This document shows positions 15,559-24,423 of a stretch of DNA of 52,425 bases, in pieces. The notes below the pieces were generated by a model that was not told the DNA's origin, did no database searches, and saw nothing but the letters and a program-made list of their open reading frames with translations. Made by a program: the position numbers and the translations under genes. The stretch is taken from NCBI GenBank assembly GCA_030017895.1, contig JASEGV010000011.1, positions 1 to 52,425 of the forward strand, in the 5' to 3' direction. This DNA comes from Bacteroidota bacterium. GTDB taxonomy: Bacteria; Bacteroidota; Ignavibacteria; UBA10030; BY39. Each line of letters starts with the position of its first letter. Position 1 is the first letter of the stretch.

Positions 15559-18500
15559 CAGCATACCTCCATCCAGCAAACTAAAATTGCTTTTTCTCCT
15601 ATCACCACCTGCATGTTTCGCAGCTCGGTATTAACTTTTTTCTGTTCGATCAACTTGATACTTTTTCTTAACTCTTCCATTGGTTTTTCAACTACTCTTG
15701 GTGTTTCAGGTGAGGATTCAATAATAGCATGTATCGCTTCTATATCTTCGAGGATATCATCGTTGCCAAATCTATGGTAATACCATCTGCACTCACCCGG
15801 CACGGATAGCTCATTCCCTCTCTCATCTTTCACAACTCGTGATGGAAAACGATAAGCGGCAAAAACACCCTGCGGTTGGTTCGATTGATGTTGCTTTCCA
15901 GAGAATAAACGCTTAGGCAATTTGGGCAATATATCTGCTAAATTTGGATGTTTTTTCAAGATATCATCGAATATTAGTCGTATCTTTTCTTCGTATGAGA
16001 TGATTCCATTGTAGGTAGCATTGAAATTACGTAGCGCATCATATTCTTCTTCGGGAGTAAGTATATATTTACCTTCGATACCTAATGTTTTTGAAATCCG
16101 TAACAACTTACCTGAAACACGCTGATAGAGATCTAACAACTCATCAAGCTCATCAGGTGGTAGGAAATTCCAGAAACGCACAACACAATTTTCGCGACCA
16201 AGCATCTTCTCAATTTTCGGATCAAGCCTTCTGTCAACACGACCGATGCGCTGCATGAGACGGACAGGATTCCAATGTAAATCGTAATTTATAAGAAGAT
16301 TGGCATCTTGTAAGTTTAGTCCTTCCGAAAGAATATCTGTAGAAATCAAAATTCTAATCGGTTGATTAAGATATTTTTGAACTTCTTCTTCAGAGCAATT
16401 ATAATAGGGTGAGAATCGTTTTATTACAATCTCTCTATCTTTTTTTGATGTGCTGTCTAATTCTTCAATATCATCTAATCCTTTTGCTTTCAGTTGCTTA
16501 TAGAGATAACGAGCAGTATCCCTGTATTGCGTGAATATAATTACCTTTTTCGTTTTTAGTTCTTTATCATCATTCAATAGATTGATGAGTCGTTTCAGCT
16601 TGTCGTCCGATTGTTCTGTGATATTGGAATGAATAAACTGCAGAAAATCGGCTAACTCATCCATATCGCGCTTCACACTTACAATAATATCTTCGATGAA
16701 GAAATCTTCTTTAATTAATTGTTTATTTGGTTCGGGTAGAATATCGTCTTCTTCAACTTCCGATTCTTCATCTTCATCAACAAAACGGTCGCGCCAATGT
16801 CCCTCAACCATTTTCCAAAAATCGTCGTGTTTTTCTTTCCACTTCTCCCACTCTTCTTTCTCATAATAACGAAGGAATCGAGCTAACGAACGCAATAAAT
16901 CTTCACAGGAAGCTTCGAATGCCTTGTATGAGGATTCCATACGTTTTAAAAGTGTTGCTCGAATTAAAGAAATAACTTGGCGTTCTCTATTCTCAATTTT
17001 TCTATCGATTTGGGATTTATCTTTTCTAAAATTCTCAGGATTATAAAGGGCTAATTCAACAAATGGAGAATCTTTATTGAATGATTTCTTGATGCTTTCA
17101 AATAGTTCTCCATAGATTCTTGCAAGTTGATAATCTGCAACAACAGGTTTTTCGCGTTCAGGAAAATAAAACTGGTTATTTCCGATTTGTTTGAAATACT
17201 GTTTTGCGTAATCACGACTTCTCTGAATTACGACAGTACGGAAAAGAATATCATCCCGCAGTATTTTTTCTGCTTCAATAACATCGAATTCTGGAAATAA
17301 ATTTTCTTCACCTTCAACTTTCGATTCTACTCCCATCTTTGCTTCGATTGCTTTTTCTTTCTTAACAAAATATGATCTTGTATCACTTATACCAAGTTTC
17401 TGAAAATACTCTCTCTTCTTTCTTGTAAAATATTCCATTAAGTGTAATATATCGAATAAAGAATTATTAACCGGTGTAGCAGTTAGCATGAAGATTTTTT
17501 TCTTCCTGCCGTTAAACTCTACAATGTCGAAAAGTTTCTCGCTTCTCTGCGCATTCGGAGTTCTAAAGTGGTGGGCTTCATCAATAATTATTACATCTGC
17601 TCTTTCACGAATACTGGCTAAATGATCTTTTAGTTTTTCTCTATGGAGGTCGGTGTGATTGATAACTTCTATCAAATCACCGCTAAATGAACCACCATAG
17701 TACTTCGACAAATATTCTTTTATCCTTCGTTCCCAAACACTTACTCTAGCTGATTTAGGAACGATTAAAGCCACACGCTTTCTTTCGTGGAGAAATCTTT
17801 CAATAAGCATTAAACCGATATAAGTTTTACCAAATCCAACACCATCACAAATCAAGGCACCTCCCCATTGTTCTGCAATCCACAATGCTTGCCGGTAGCC
17901 AATTCGCTGCAGGTCATCGAGTATGGGATAAATTTTTGACTCCCGTTCTTCCCAGGCTGTGGTTGGAATTTCTTTTCCATGAAAATATTCATAAAGAGCT
18001 TTTACATAAACTTCAAAGGGTGAATAAAGTTTAATATGCGGCTCAATCACTTTGAGCAATTCTTCTCTCACTTCCTCCGACTCTTGCCATGCTTTGTCGA
18101 ACCATTCTTGCAATGCTTTAAGCTGGAGCTGATCAGTAGTAAACAGATTTAACTCAAGATTTCTCGTTAGCCCTGGTTCAGTAAAATTACTTGATCCAAC
18201 TATACCGAAGTTCACCGGGCTTGGGGGTTTTGTTTGCATCAAATAAGCTTTAGCATGAAATTTTGCTTGTCGGTAAATTTTAGGTTCGATTTGTTTTTTC
18301 AGTAACGCTTCCCTAATAGCAAGGAGCCCGGTTAAGCTGTCGTCTTTTTCCTTTTCTCTCTCAATACTTTCTTCGCTTGCTTCGGTTAAGGCATTAATTA
18401 GCTCATTACGGGTTCGCTTGGTGGTTTCATCTCCCATTACAATCCGAACTTTTTCCAATTGATTCCAAAACGAATCTAGAGCGAGAAAAGACCCAATCTC

Positions 18501-18611
18501 AAAATATCCTGTTGCGATATCTAAATGTTTAGATTCAGGTAGTAATCTTTTGAGCGCATCCAAGACAGTGTTTGCATCACGATTATCAATGATAGAATTT
18601 AATGCTTTCAT
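15558..18611 (-). CDS. SNF2-family helicase fused to an N-terminal phospholipase D-like nuclease domain
   Basis: This 1017-residue protein has three parts. Residues ~1-190 form a PLD-like domain with a single HKD-type site (FHAKAYLM ... GSSNFTEPGL). Residues ~250-470 hold helicase lobe 1: Walker A CDGVGFGKTYIGL, IIIDEAHHFR and LTATPVNNS. After a long charged insert, lobe 2 (~690-860) has VIIFTQYRDTARYLY, ILISTDILSEGLNLQ and LMQRIGRVDRR. Single-HKD PLD domains act as dimers. PLD plus SNF2 with an Eco57I-like methylase is a recurring defence association, and the domains recall DISARM components (DrmC, DrmD), but DrmA and DrmB are not here. It is the first gene of the operon, with a promoter at 18643-18671. 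Confidence 0.9.
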   Translation of the reverse strand: MKALNSIIDNRDANTVLDALKRLLPESKHLDIATGYFEIGSFLALDSFWNQLEKVRIVMGDETTKRTRNELINALTEASEESIEREKEKDDSLTGLLAIREALLKKQIEPKIYRQAKFHAKAYLMQTKPPSPVNFGIVGSSNFTEPGLTRNLELNLFTTDQLQLKALQEWFDKAWQESEEVREELLKVIEPHIKLYSPFEVYVKALYEYFHGKEIPTTAWEERESKIYPILDDLQRIGYRQALWIAEQWGGALICDGVGFGKTYIGLMLIERFLHERKRVALIVPKSARVSVWERRIKEYLSKYYGGSFSGDLIEVINHTDLHREKLKDHLASIRERADVIIIDEAHHFRTPNAQRSEKLFDIVEFNGRKKKIFMLTATPVNNSLFDILHLMEYFTRKKREYFQKLGISDTRSYFVKKEKAIEAKMGVESKVEGEENLFPEFDVIEAEKILRDDILFRTVVIQRSRDYAKQYFKQIGNNQFYFPEREKPVVADYQLARIYGELFESIKKSFNKDSPFVELALYNPENFRKDKSQIDRKIENRERQVISLIRATLLKRMESSYKAFEASCEDLLRSLARFLRYYEKEEWEKWKEKHDDFWKMVEGHWRDRFVDEDEESEVEEDDILPEPNKQLIKEDFFIEDIIVSVKRDMDELADFLQFIHSNITEQSDDKLKRLINLLNDDKELKTKKVIIFTQYRDTARYLYKQLKAKGLDDIEELDSTSKKDREIVIKRFSPYYNCSEEEVQKYLNQPIRILISTDILSEGLNLQDANLLINYDLHWNPVRLMQRIGRVDRRLDPKIEKMLGRENCVVRFWNFLPPDELDELLDLYQRVSGKLLRISKTLGIEGKYILTPEEEYDALRNFNATYNGIISYEEKIRLIFDDILKKHPNLADILPKLPKRLFSGKQHQSNQPQGVFAAYRFPSRVVKDERGNELSVPGECRWYYHRFGNDDILEDIEAIHAIIESSPETPRVVEKPMEELRKSIKLIEQKKVNTELRNMQVVIGEKAILVCWMEVC

Positions 18612-18642
18612 AATACGTTACCTTTTACACTAAAAGTTAAAA

Positions 18643-18671
18643 AATATAATCAACAATTACTAAAGGTTCAA
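18643..18671 (-). promoter_or_regulatory. Promoter of the defence operon
   Basis: On the minus strand TTGAAC (18671-18666) and TATATT (18648-18643) are separated by 17 bases. The same site reads as TTG-N20-TATATTTT, the Bacteroidetes form. The start codon of the helicase follows about 30 bases later. Confidence 0.6.
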
Positions 18672-18678
18672 AATCTTT

Positions 18679-20427
18679 TCACTCAGCCACTTTCTCCCAG
18701 CCCATTTTCGAGATATGGTTGATCAAAATTCCACCTGCTACCGCTGCAACTGCGAGAAATATGGCAGCGTGAATATATTCTCCGAGTATAAACTTTCCGA
18801 AACCAAAGAGCATCGAATAAACTAAAACAACGCCGGCAAGCCAGTCGAATGCGAGGAATGCCAGACCTGAATCCTGTTGAACATCGGGAAGTGTTTCGGC
18901 AACCGGTTGCCAGAATCCACCAGGATGTATTCGTCTGAAGAAGTTTTTTAAAGTTTCAGCATCCGTTGGTTTTGTAAGAAATGTAATTACTATCCAAACA
19001 ACCGTAGTGAAACCTACAATAATAAAAAGCGACTCGGGAAATTTTATATCTGTGAAAAACTTAACATAACCGAAAGCAATAAACGGAGCTATCATTGCAG
19101 AAATTTCAGACCATGCATTTATCCTCCACCAATACCAGCGCAGAATTAAAACGAGTCCGAGCCCGGCGCCGGCTTCTATTATAAAAGCCCACGCACCGGA
19201 AATTGTATTTATAACGAGTGTAAGTAAAACCGACACAATCATTAAAGCGATTGTTGCGAACCGCGAAATTTGCACGTAATGTTTTTCGGTAGAATTTTTC
19301 TTCACAAATCTCCTGTAAAAATCGTTGATGATGTATGATGTTCCCCAGTTGAGATGAGTCGCAATCGTTGACATATAAGCCGCAAAGAAAGCGGCGACTA
19401 ATAGACCGAGCAAACCTGTTGGTAAGTGGTCGCGCATCGCGTAAACATAACCCAACTTTTTGTCAGTCAAATCGGGATAAAGCACAAGCGTTGCAAGTCC
19501 CACCAAAATCCAGGGCCAGGGACGCAAACAATAGTGAGCAATTGTAAACCAGAGAGTTGCAAGGAGTGAGTGCTTCTCGTTTTTTGCCGACATCATACGT
19601 TGAGCAGCGTAACCACCGCCGCCCGGTTCTGCACCCGGATACCACGAAGCCCACCACTGAATACCGATGAAAGCAAGAAACGCCGAGAGTGATAGCGCCA
19701 GCGCCCCGCTGATTCCCATTTCATCCACCGATTCAATCGATGGAAAAAATTGGAATGTCCATTCCGGTAATTTCTCTTTTAAACCAGCCACGCCACCGAC
19801 TTCAGGTAATGAAAGCACAACAACAGCAAGAATTATTGTTCCAGCCATCGCGATTATAAATTGAAACACATCGGTAACAGCAACCCCCTATAAGCCCGAA
19901 AGTGCTGAATAGATCGCAACGATGATCATACTTCCGGCTACGTAAAGAATTACTTGTGATTCAGGAATTCCGAAAAGTCCGTGAAGAATTGTGCCCATCG
20001 CAACGTTCACCCATCCCATAATTATACAATTGATGAAAAGTCCGAGGTAGATTGCACGAAACCCGCGTAAAAAAGCGGCTGGCTTGCCCGAGTATCGTAT
20101 CTCAGCGAATTCTACATCGGTCAAAATTCCGGCACGCCGCCATAACCGTGCAAAGAAAAACACAGTTAACATTCCACCGAAGACGAAGTTCCACCAAAGC
20201 CAGTTACCGGCAATTCCGTTTTGAGCCACAAGCTCTGTAACTGCAAGCGGAGTATCTGCGGCAAAAGTAGTTGCAACCATCGAAGTTCCGGCAAGCCACC
20301 AGGGAAGGTTTCTGCCCGACAGGAAAAACTCAGATGTATTTTTGCCTGCCCGCTTTGAGTAGTAAACTCCGATGATGATTGAGATTATGAAGTAAAGTAC
20401 GATTAAAAGCCAGTCGAGTAATAGCAT
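18679..20427 (-). pseudogene. Sodium:solute symporter (SSS family) with an in-frame TAG
   Basis: Two ORFs (20427-19888 and 19869-18679) lie in the same frame and join into one 582-codon SSS transporter. The upstream part ends YSALSGL, then TAG, then GVAVTDVFQF. SSS transporters usually have a Trp here (SGLWGV.VTD), so a TGG to TAG change is the simplest reading. Both halves show the expected helices (TVFFFARLWRRAGILTDVEF; TSYIINDFYRRFV). The downstream half has no plausible start of its own. The gene is either freshly inactivated, read through, or carries a sequence error. It lies next to an intact paralogue. The substrate cannot be inferred; SSS members carry sugars, amino acids and others with Na+. 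Confidence 0.85.
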
Positions 20428-20435
20428 AGGATAAT

Positions 20436-20480
20436 TTTTGATTTTTGATTTATGATTTATGATTTATGATTTGTGATTTT
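20436..20480. repeat. ATTT-rich repeat, left flank of the four-helix-bundle gene
   Basis: Several copies of TGATTTA/TGATTTT in tandem. The reverse complement of this pattern (AAATCATAAATCA) occurs at 20855-20890 on the other side of the four-helix gene, so the gene sits between inverted repeats. Confidence 0.65.
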
Positions 20481-20828
20481 TTTCTTTTTTAAAGATATTA
20501 TTGCTGAAGCAAAGATTGCAATCAGTTCATTCGCTTCTTGCATAAGATTTTTCACTTTATCAATCGGCATTAGATTAGATTCGACAATCAATTCCATCCA
20601 ATAAAACGACTCATCAGCTTCTTCTTCAACTAAACCGAGCTTGTATTCAAAATCGACTTGAGAACGTGCACGCAATGCAGAACGATAATTCGCACCAACG
20701 GATGTTCCAGACCTAAGAAGTTGATTACCAACTATTTTACCGATTTGTGTTTTTGGCAAATTGTTTACCAATTTGATTACTCGTAATGCAAATTCCTTTG
20801 TTCTATTCTTTAATTCTTCTTTATTCAT
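20457..20828 (-). CDS. Four-helix-bundle protein (23S rRNA intervening-sequence protein family)
   Basis: A 123-residue helical protein with the family pattern: ELKNRTKEFALRVIKLVNNL, GNQLLRSGTSVGANYRSALRA, FEYKLGLVEEEADESFYWMEL and ANELIAIFASAI. Members were first seen inside 23S rRNA intervening sequences but mostly occur as free-standing single genes scattered in genomes. Function is unknown; they form pentameric bundles. The gene separates two symporter genes of the same orientation and is flanked by inverted TGATTTATGATTT-type repeats, which is consistent with insertion as a cassette. Its 3' end runs into the left repeat. Confidence 0.9.
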   Translation of the reverse strand: MNKEELKNRTKEFALRVIKLVNNLPKTQIGKIVGNQLLRSGTSVGANYRSALRARSQVDFEYKLGLVEEEADESFYWMELIVESNLMPIDKVKNLMQEANELIAIFASAIISLKKKKITNHKS

Positions 20829-20854
20829 ACCATCGTTCCTTCATATTTTATTTT

Positions 20855-20890
20855 AAATTCATAAATCAGGAATCATAAATCATAAATTTA
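20855..20890. repeat. ATTT-rich repeat, right flank of the four-helix-bundle gene
   Basis: Contains aaattcataaatcagg and aatcataaatcataaattt, the inverted counterpart of the left flank at 20436-20480. It also covers the stop codon of the intact symporter. Confidence 0.65.
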
Positions 20891-22330
20891 CACCTCGGTT
20901 TTTCTCATCTTGCTCACCATAACTCCCACCGCTACTGTAGTTACACTTCCAATCACCGTGTACCAAGTCCAGGCAATGCTTGTAAAATAAATTACACCTA
21001 TCATTACAATAACCCCTGTCGCGAAAGCAATTAAAGCATCGCGCTGTCTGGTTTTCTTAAATAAAACACCTAACAAGAAAGTTCCCAATAAGCCGCCATA
21101 AGTGAACGAAGCTATACTCAGCGCCAGTTCAACAACTGTTTTCGGAGTGTTCATAAAAATAAATGCCGAACCAATCAGCAAACAGCACCATAGTGCAGTG
21201 ATGATTCGAGAGATTCTTAACTCGCTATCGGGCGTGTTTGTTTTACTAAACAATGGTTTATAAAAATCGAACATCACAGCCGAGGCGAGTGAGTTCATCG
21301 AACCGGAAAGTGTGGACATTGCCGCAGCCAAAAGTCCTGCGATAATTAACCCCGCGATACCCGATGGGATATGATTGATTATGTATTGAGGGAAAACTTC
21401 GTTCGGATCCATCTTGGCGCCGTTGTAAAAAACGTAGAGTAAAATTCCGATGAATAAAAACAAAGCGAACTGAAACATCACGATGAAGCCGCTTGTTATA
21501 ATTGCTTTCTTACTGCTTGATAGCGAATCGGTTGAGAGCAATCGCTGCACTATTAGCTGGTCGGTTCCGTGCGATGCCATAGATAAAAACATCCCGCCTA
21601 AAACGCTTCCCCAAAAAGTATATGGAGTTGAGAAGAAAGTTTTTAAATCTAAATTAAATCCGAAATTAAAGAGAGAAAATTTTTCTGAAATGTTCCGAAC
21701 TGCGAATATAGATGCGATGCTTTCGGGAATTTGTGAGCTCAAAACCCAAATTGCCGCAACAGCGCCTCCCAAATAAATAAACATCTGAACAACATCCATC
21801 CATATTACGGCACGTATTCCACCGATGTAAGTATAGACAAGTGTTACAACGGCAGTTAACATAATTGCAGTCGGATAATCGACACCTGTGATTAATTTAA
21901 TTGGGATTGCAGTAGCGTAAAGACGGACTCCGTCGGCAAAGAGGCGCGTTATCATAAAAACAAGCGATGCGGTTTTACGTGTTGTAGTGCCGAAACGGTT
22001 TCCCAGAAAAGTGTAAGCGGTCTCGATGTTACCGCTGAAATATGCAGGTAAAAATATAAAAGCGATTAAAACCCTGCCGACGATGTAACCGATTGTAAGC
22101 TGTAGAAAATTTAAGTTAGCAACGTATGCAACTCCCGGAATGCTTATGAATGTGAGAGTGCTTGTTTCGGTTGCAACGATAGCAAAACATACAGCCCACC
22201 AGGGAATTTTGCGGCTGCCTAAGAAATAATCGTGTGTAGATTTTTGTTTACCCCCGGATATAATTCCAAATATTGCTACACCCAAAAGATAAACTGCGAT
22301 GATTAAATAATCGAGAGAAGAAAAACCCAT
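20888..22330 (-). CDS. Sodium:solute symporter (SSS family)
   Basis: An intact 480-residue SSS transporter with about 13 hydrophobic segments. Characteristic text includes TSTLTFISIPGVAY, FLPAYFSGNIETAYTFLGNRFG, YTYIGGIRAVIWMDVVQMF, GTDQLIVQRLLST, and the helix-8 region AGLLAAAMSTLSGSMNSLASA, which holds the Na2-site Ser residues. It imports an unidentified solute together with Na+ across the inner membrane. The STAS gene lies 12 bases upstream and could share its transcript. It is a diverged paralogue of the broken transporter at 18679-20427. Confidence 0.92.
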   Translation of the reverse strand: MGFSSLDYLIIAVYLLGVAIFGIISGGKQKSTHDYFLGSRKIPWWAVCFAIVATETSTLTFISIPGVAYVANLNFLQLTIGYIVGRVLIAFIFLPAYFSGNIETAYTFLGNRFGTTTRKTASLVFMITRLFADGVRLYATAIPIKLITGVDYPTAIMLTAVVTLVYTYIGGIRAVIWMDVVQMFIYLGGAVAAIWVLSSQIPESIASIFAVRNISEKFSLFNFGFNLDLKTFFSTPYTFWGSVLGGMFLSMASHGTDQLIVQRLLSTDSLSSSKKAIITSGFIVMFQFALFLFIGILLYVFYNGAKMDPNEVFPQYIINHIPSGIAGLIIAGLLAAAMSTLSGSMNSLASAVMFDFYKPLFSKTNTPDSELRISRIITALWCCLLIGSAFIFMNTPKTVVELALSIASFTYGGLLGTFLLGVLFKKTRQRDALIAFATGVIVMIGVIYFTSIAWTWYTVIGSVTTVAVGVMVSKMRKTEV

Positions 22331-22342
22331 TGTCGGTTGGGT

Positions 22343-22678
22343 TTAACCTTTTATGGCTTGTTTAACTGTCTTGAAGATTTGAAAAATCCGGTCGAGTTGT
22401 GAAATTTTCAGTAAACTCGCAATCGAATTGTTTACGTTAGCAAATCTAACTTCTCCATCGTGCTCGTGCATTGTACGATGAGCAATCAGCAAGGCACCCA
22501 ATCCGCTGCTATCGCAGAACTGTACATCTTTCAAATCTACTACAAGCACCGACGCTTTTTTAGGTTTGCATAGTAGTAAAAACTCGGCTTTAAGCTGAGA
22601 GGAGATAGAGGTATCGAGTTTCTTTTCATTTAATTTGAAAATTGTAACATTATCTTCTTTTCTAACATCAAATTTCAT
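22343..22678 (-). CDS. STAS-domain anti-sigma factor antagonist
   Basis: A 111-residue single STAS domain of SpoIIAA/RsbV type. The switch region VDLKDVQFCDSSGLGALLIAHR contains the serine normally phosphorylated by an HPK-like anti-sigma kinase (the DSSGLG serine). Dephosphorylated antagonists bind the anti-sigma factor and free the sigma factor or other partner. No kinase, phosphatase or sigma gene is visible nearby, so its partner is elsewhere. It lies 13 bases after the preceding gene and 12 before the symporter, in a likely operon. Confidence 0.9.
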   Translation of the reverse strand: MKFDVRKEDNVTIFKLNEKKLDTSISSQLKAEFLLLCKPKKASVLVVDLKDVQFCDSSGLGALLIAHRTMHEHDGEVRFANVNNSIASLLKISQLDRIFQIFKTVKQAIKG

Positions 22679-22691
22679 TCATTAACTCCGA

Positions 22692-23231
22692 TTAAAACAT
22701 TTTTAGGTACTGTACAAATTGTTGATAAATATTACTTGCCGGTTGCGCCTTGTTAAAGTTAAACTGAACATTATAAAAAGTATCGGCGGCACGATCCGCC
22801 AAACCGATACGGTATTTTGCACCGGTTGCTTTGCAAATATAAGCAGTGTATAAGACGAAATCAAGGTTTAAATTAATTATTACATCATAACTTGTTTCGC
22901 GGAGTCTATCAAGAAAGTTTTGTCGTGGTAGAAAAAATTTGTTTATGTGGCTGGCGCTCATTCGTATCACTTTGCTTCTCGGTAATTCGCTCAAAGAAGT
23001 CGAACGTATCCCTTCCGTAACGATAGTGATTTCTTTATTCTCAAGTTTATCGCGTATTGTCCGAAACGCAATACCGGCAGCTTGAGCATCTTCGTAATCG
23101 ACAGGAAGCACTATAAGAATTGTCCGTGCGTGAGATATGAAATCTGTTAATTCTTGCTGAGTATCCTTTTCTTTCCTGTACAAAAACTTTGTGTATTGAA
23201 GCCCTATGTATTCAAGCGTGTGTTCGAACAT
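22692..23231 (-). CDS. Conserved hypothetical protein with glycosyltransferase-9-like N-terminal fold
   Basis: A 179-residue protein with an alternating hydrophobic-strand pattern (TILIVLPVDYEDAQAAGIAF, ITIVTEG, YDVIINLNLDFVLYTAYICK and TGAKYRIGLADRAADTFYNV). The DVIINLN ... TGAKYRIG text resembles the first Rossmann half of ADP-heptose:LPS heptosyltransferases (GT9), and also short Bacteroidetes proteins of the DUF6913 kind. The donor-binding second half is absent, so transferase activity is doubtful. It is the first gene of a likely operon with the STAS and symporter genes. Confidence 0.65.
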   Translation of the reverse strand: MFEHTLEYIGLQYTKFLYRKEKDTQQELTDFISHARTILIVLPVDYEDAQAAGIAFRTIRDKLENKEITIVTEGIRSTSLSELPRSKVIRMSASHINKFFLPRQNFLDRLRETSYDVIINLNLDFVLYTAYICKATGAKYRIGLADRAADTFYNVQFNFNKAQPASNIYQQFVQYLKMF

Positions 23232-23551
23232 TTTTATGAATGAGTTTGTTAAATTTTAAATAAATATAAGCAAATTAGGAATTAATAGAAACTTTATATA
23301 TCTTATTCCCGCAATCAACAGTACACCGTTGTTTTCCGAAAGGAAGGATGTGGCGACCGCAAGGAAGCAAAATCTTGCTTTACGATCGAACTGATGTGAA
23401 ACGTTAGCCCACTAGAGGTAAAAAGTAATTTCAGCGTTCAATATCGTGTTTTCAAGCAACAAACCAGGGGTACCTCAACTCCCAGAGGATCGGGAGATTC
23501 AACATTTATCTGCCAAATGTTATTAAGGCGGAAAAAGAAAGGATACGTTCC
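23232..23551 (+). promoter_or_regulatory. Long structured leader of the cold-shock gene
   Basis: The 320 bases between divergent genes contain no ORF that I accept. Within it are hairpins AAGCAA-AATC-TTGCTT (23365-23380), CTCCC-N8-GGGAG (23479-23496) and AACATTT-N7-AAATGTT (23501-23521), the last ending 30 bases before the cold-shock start codon. A GAAAGGA ribosome-binding site lies at ~23538. Long folded 5' leaders are the known means by which cspA-type mRNAs sense temperature. The extent of the transcript here is not known, and the first ~60 bases must hold both divergent promoters. Confidence 0.5.
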
Positions 23552-23752
23552 ATGGAAAAAGGAACTGTAAAGTGGTTTAATGGAGCCAAAGGTTTTGGTT
23601 TTATTACACGTCCAAGCGGCGAAGATGTCTTTGTTCATTTCAAAGCAATCGTTGGCGACGGGTATAAAAATCTGAACGAAGGCGACCGCGTCGAATTTGA
23701 AGTCGAACGCGGGCCTAAGGGTCTCCAAGCTACAAACGTTTCAAAGGTCTAA
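23552..23752 (+). CDS. Cold-shock protein (CspA family)
   Basis: A 66-residue cold-shock domain of normal length starting [17 protein letters not shown], with RNP1 (KGFGFI) and RNP2 (VFVHF) and the final GLQATNV. It binds single-stranded RNA and DNA and melts mRNA structure in the cytoplasm. It is a single-gene transcript with a long leader upstream and a strong terminator 42 bases downstream. Confidence 0.97.
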   Translation: MEKGTVKWFNGAKGFGFITRPSGEDVFVHFKAIVGDGYKNLNEGDRVEFEVERGPKGLQATNVSKV

Positions 23753-23753
23753 T

Positions 23754-23769
23754 CTACGAATAGTCGTAG
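23754..23769. repeat. Small hairpin after the cold-shock stop codon
   Basis: CTACGA-ATAG-TCGTAG begins two bases after the stop codon. It has no T-tract and so is not the terminator; it may protect the mRNA 3' end. Confidence 0.45.
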
Positions 23770-23794
23770 ACCACGGTCGATGAACTTAAATTAT

Positions 23795-23830
23795 AACCCC
23801 GCATCTTGCATCAGTGAGATCGGGGTTTTT
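23795..23830 (+). terminator. Terminator of the cold-shock gene
   Basis: AACCCCG (23795-23801) and CGGGGTT (23821-23827) form a GC-rich stem with a 19-nt loop followed by a T-run. It abuts the stop codon of the convergent marC-type gene, so it may serve both directions. Confidence 0.8.
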
Positions 23831-24417
23831 TATTTAAGTATTTCAGTAATACCGACGCGTATCATCATAACCGCGATTGCAGCCAAAAACAACGAGGCAA
23901 CTTTAGCAATCGCACGCGAACCGGCTTTCCCCATTATTTTTAAAACCTGATCAGCATACCAAAAAACAATCCACACTATTATTAAATTAAGGGAGATGGA
24001 GGTTATCGTCCACAAGTAACCGTACGAGTCAACTATCATGAGGATGGTGGTTAAAGCGGCGGGTCCCATAATCAGAGGAATTCCAATCGGAACTACACCT
24101 ACAGCCGATTCAGGATTTTTACGAGCTGTATCGCTTGAAAAAAGTAAATCGTTAATAGCAAGAACCAGTAAAACAAGTCCGCCGGCAATTCTGAAATCGT
24201 TTTCGGTAATCCCTAAAAATGCGAATAAAAGTTTTCCCGTTCCAAGAAAGACGATAGAAATTACAAGAGCCGTTAGCGTTGCCTCGATTATTAGTCGCTT
24301 ACGACGCTTCTCTGTAATTCCCTCCGTCAAACCTAAGAATAACGGAAGCGTTCCGAGAACATCCATTGCAACGAACAGCGGGATGAATGCAAGCAGAAAT
24401 GTTTCGAAGGGCGACAT
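23830..24417 (-). CDS. MarC family integral membrane protein
   Basis: A 195-residue protein with six hydrophobic segments. It carries family text FIPLFVAMDVLGTLPLFLGL, AGGLVLLVLAIN, and the hallmark PIGIPLIMGPAALTTILM. The length is standard for MarC/UPF0056. Despite the name, the family is not part of multiple antibiotic resistance, and its transport function is unsettled. It lies six bases after the small gene at 24424, suggesting one transcript. Confidence 0.92.
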   Translation of the reverse strand: MSPFETFLLAFIPLFVAMDVLGTLPLFLGLTEGITEKRRKRLIIEATLTALVISIVFLGTGKLLFAFLGITENDFRIAGGLVLLVLAINDLLFSSDTARKNPESAVGVVPIGIPLIMGPAALTTILMIVDSYGYLWTITSISLNLIIVWIVFWYADQVLKIMGKAGSRAIAKVASLFLAAIAVMMIRVGITEILK

Positions 24418-24423
24418 TGTGGC

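Noticed and set aside
10089-18611. Complete DISARM system
   Set aside because: Helicase, PLD domain and methylase are present, but DrmA and DrmB homologues are not, and PLD and SNF2 are fused here.
19870-19890. Pyrrolysine-type or other programmed TAG decoding
   Set aside because: No supporting genes in the window and the expected residue is Trp; a simple nonsense change or read error is more likely.
23479-23521. Named riboswitch in the cold-shock leader
   Set aside because: Hairpins are present, but I see no conserved core of any known riboswitch class.
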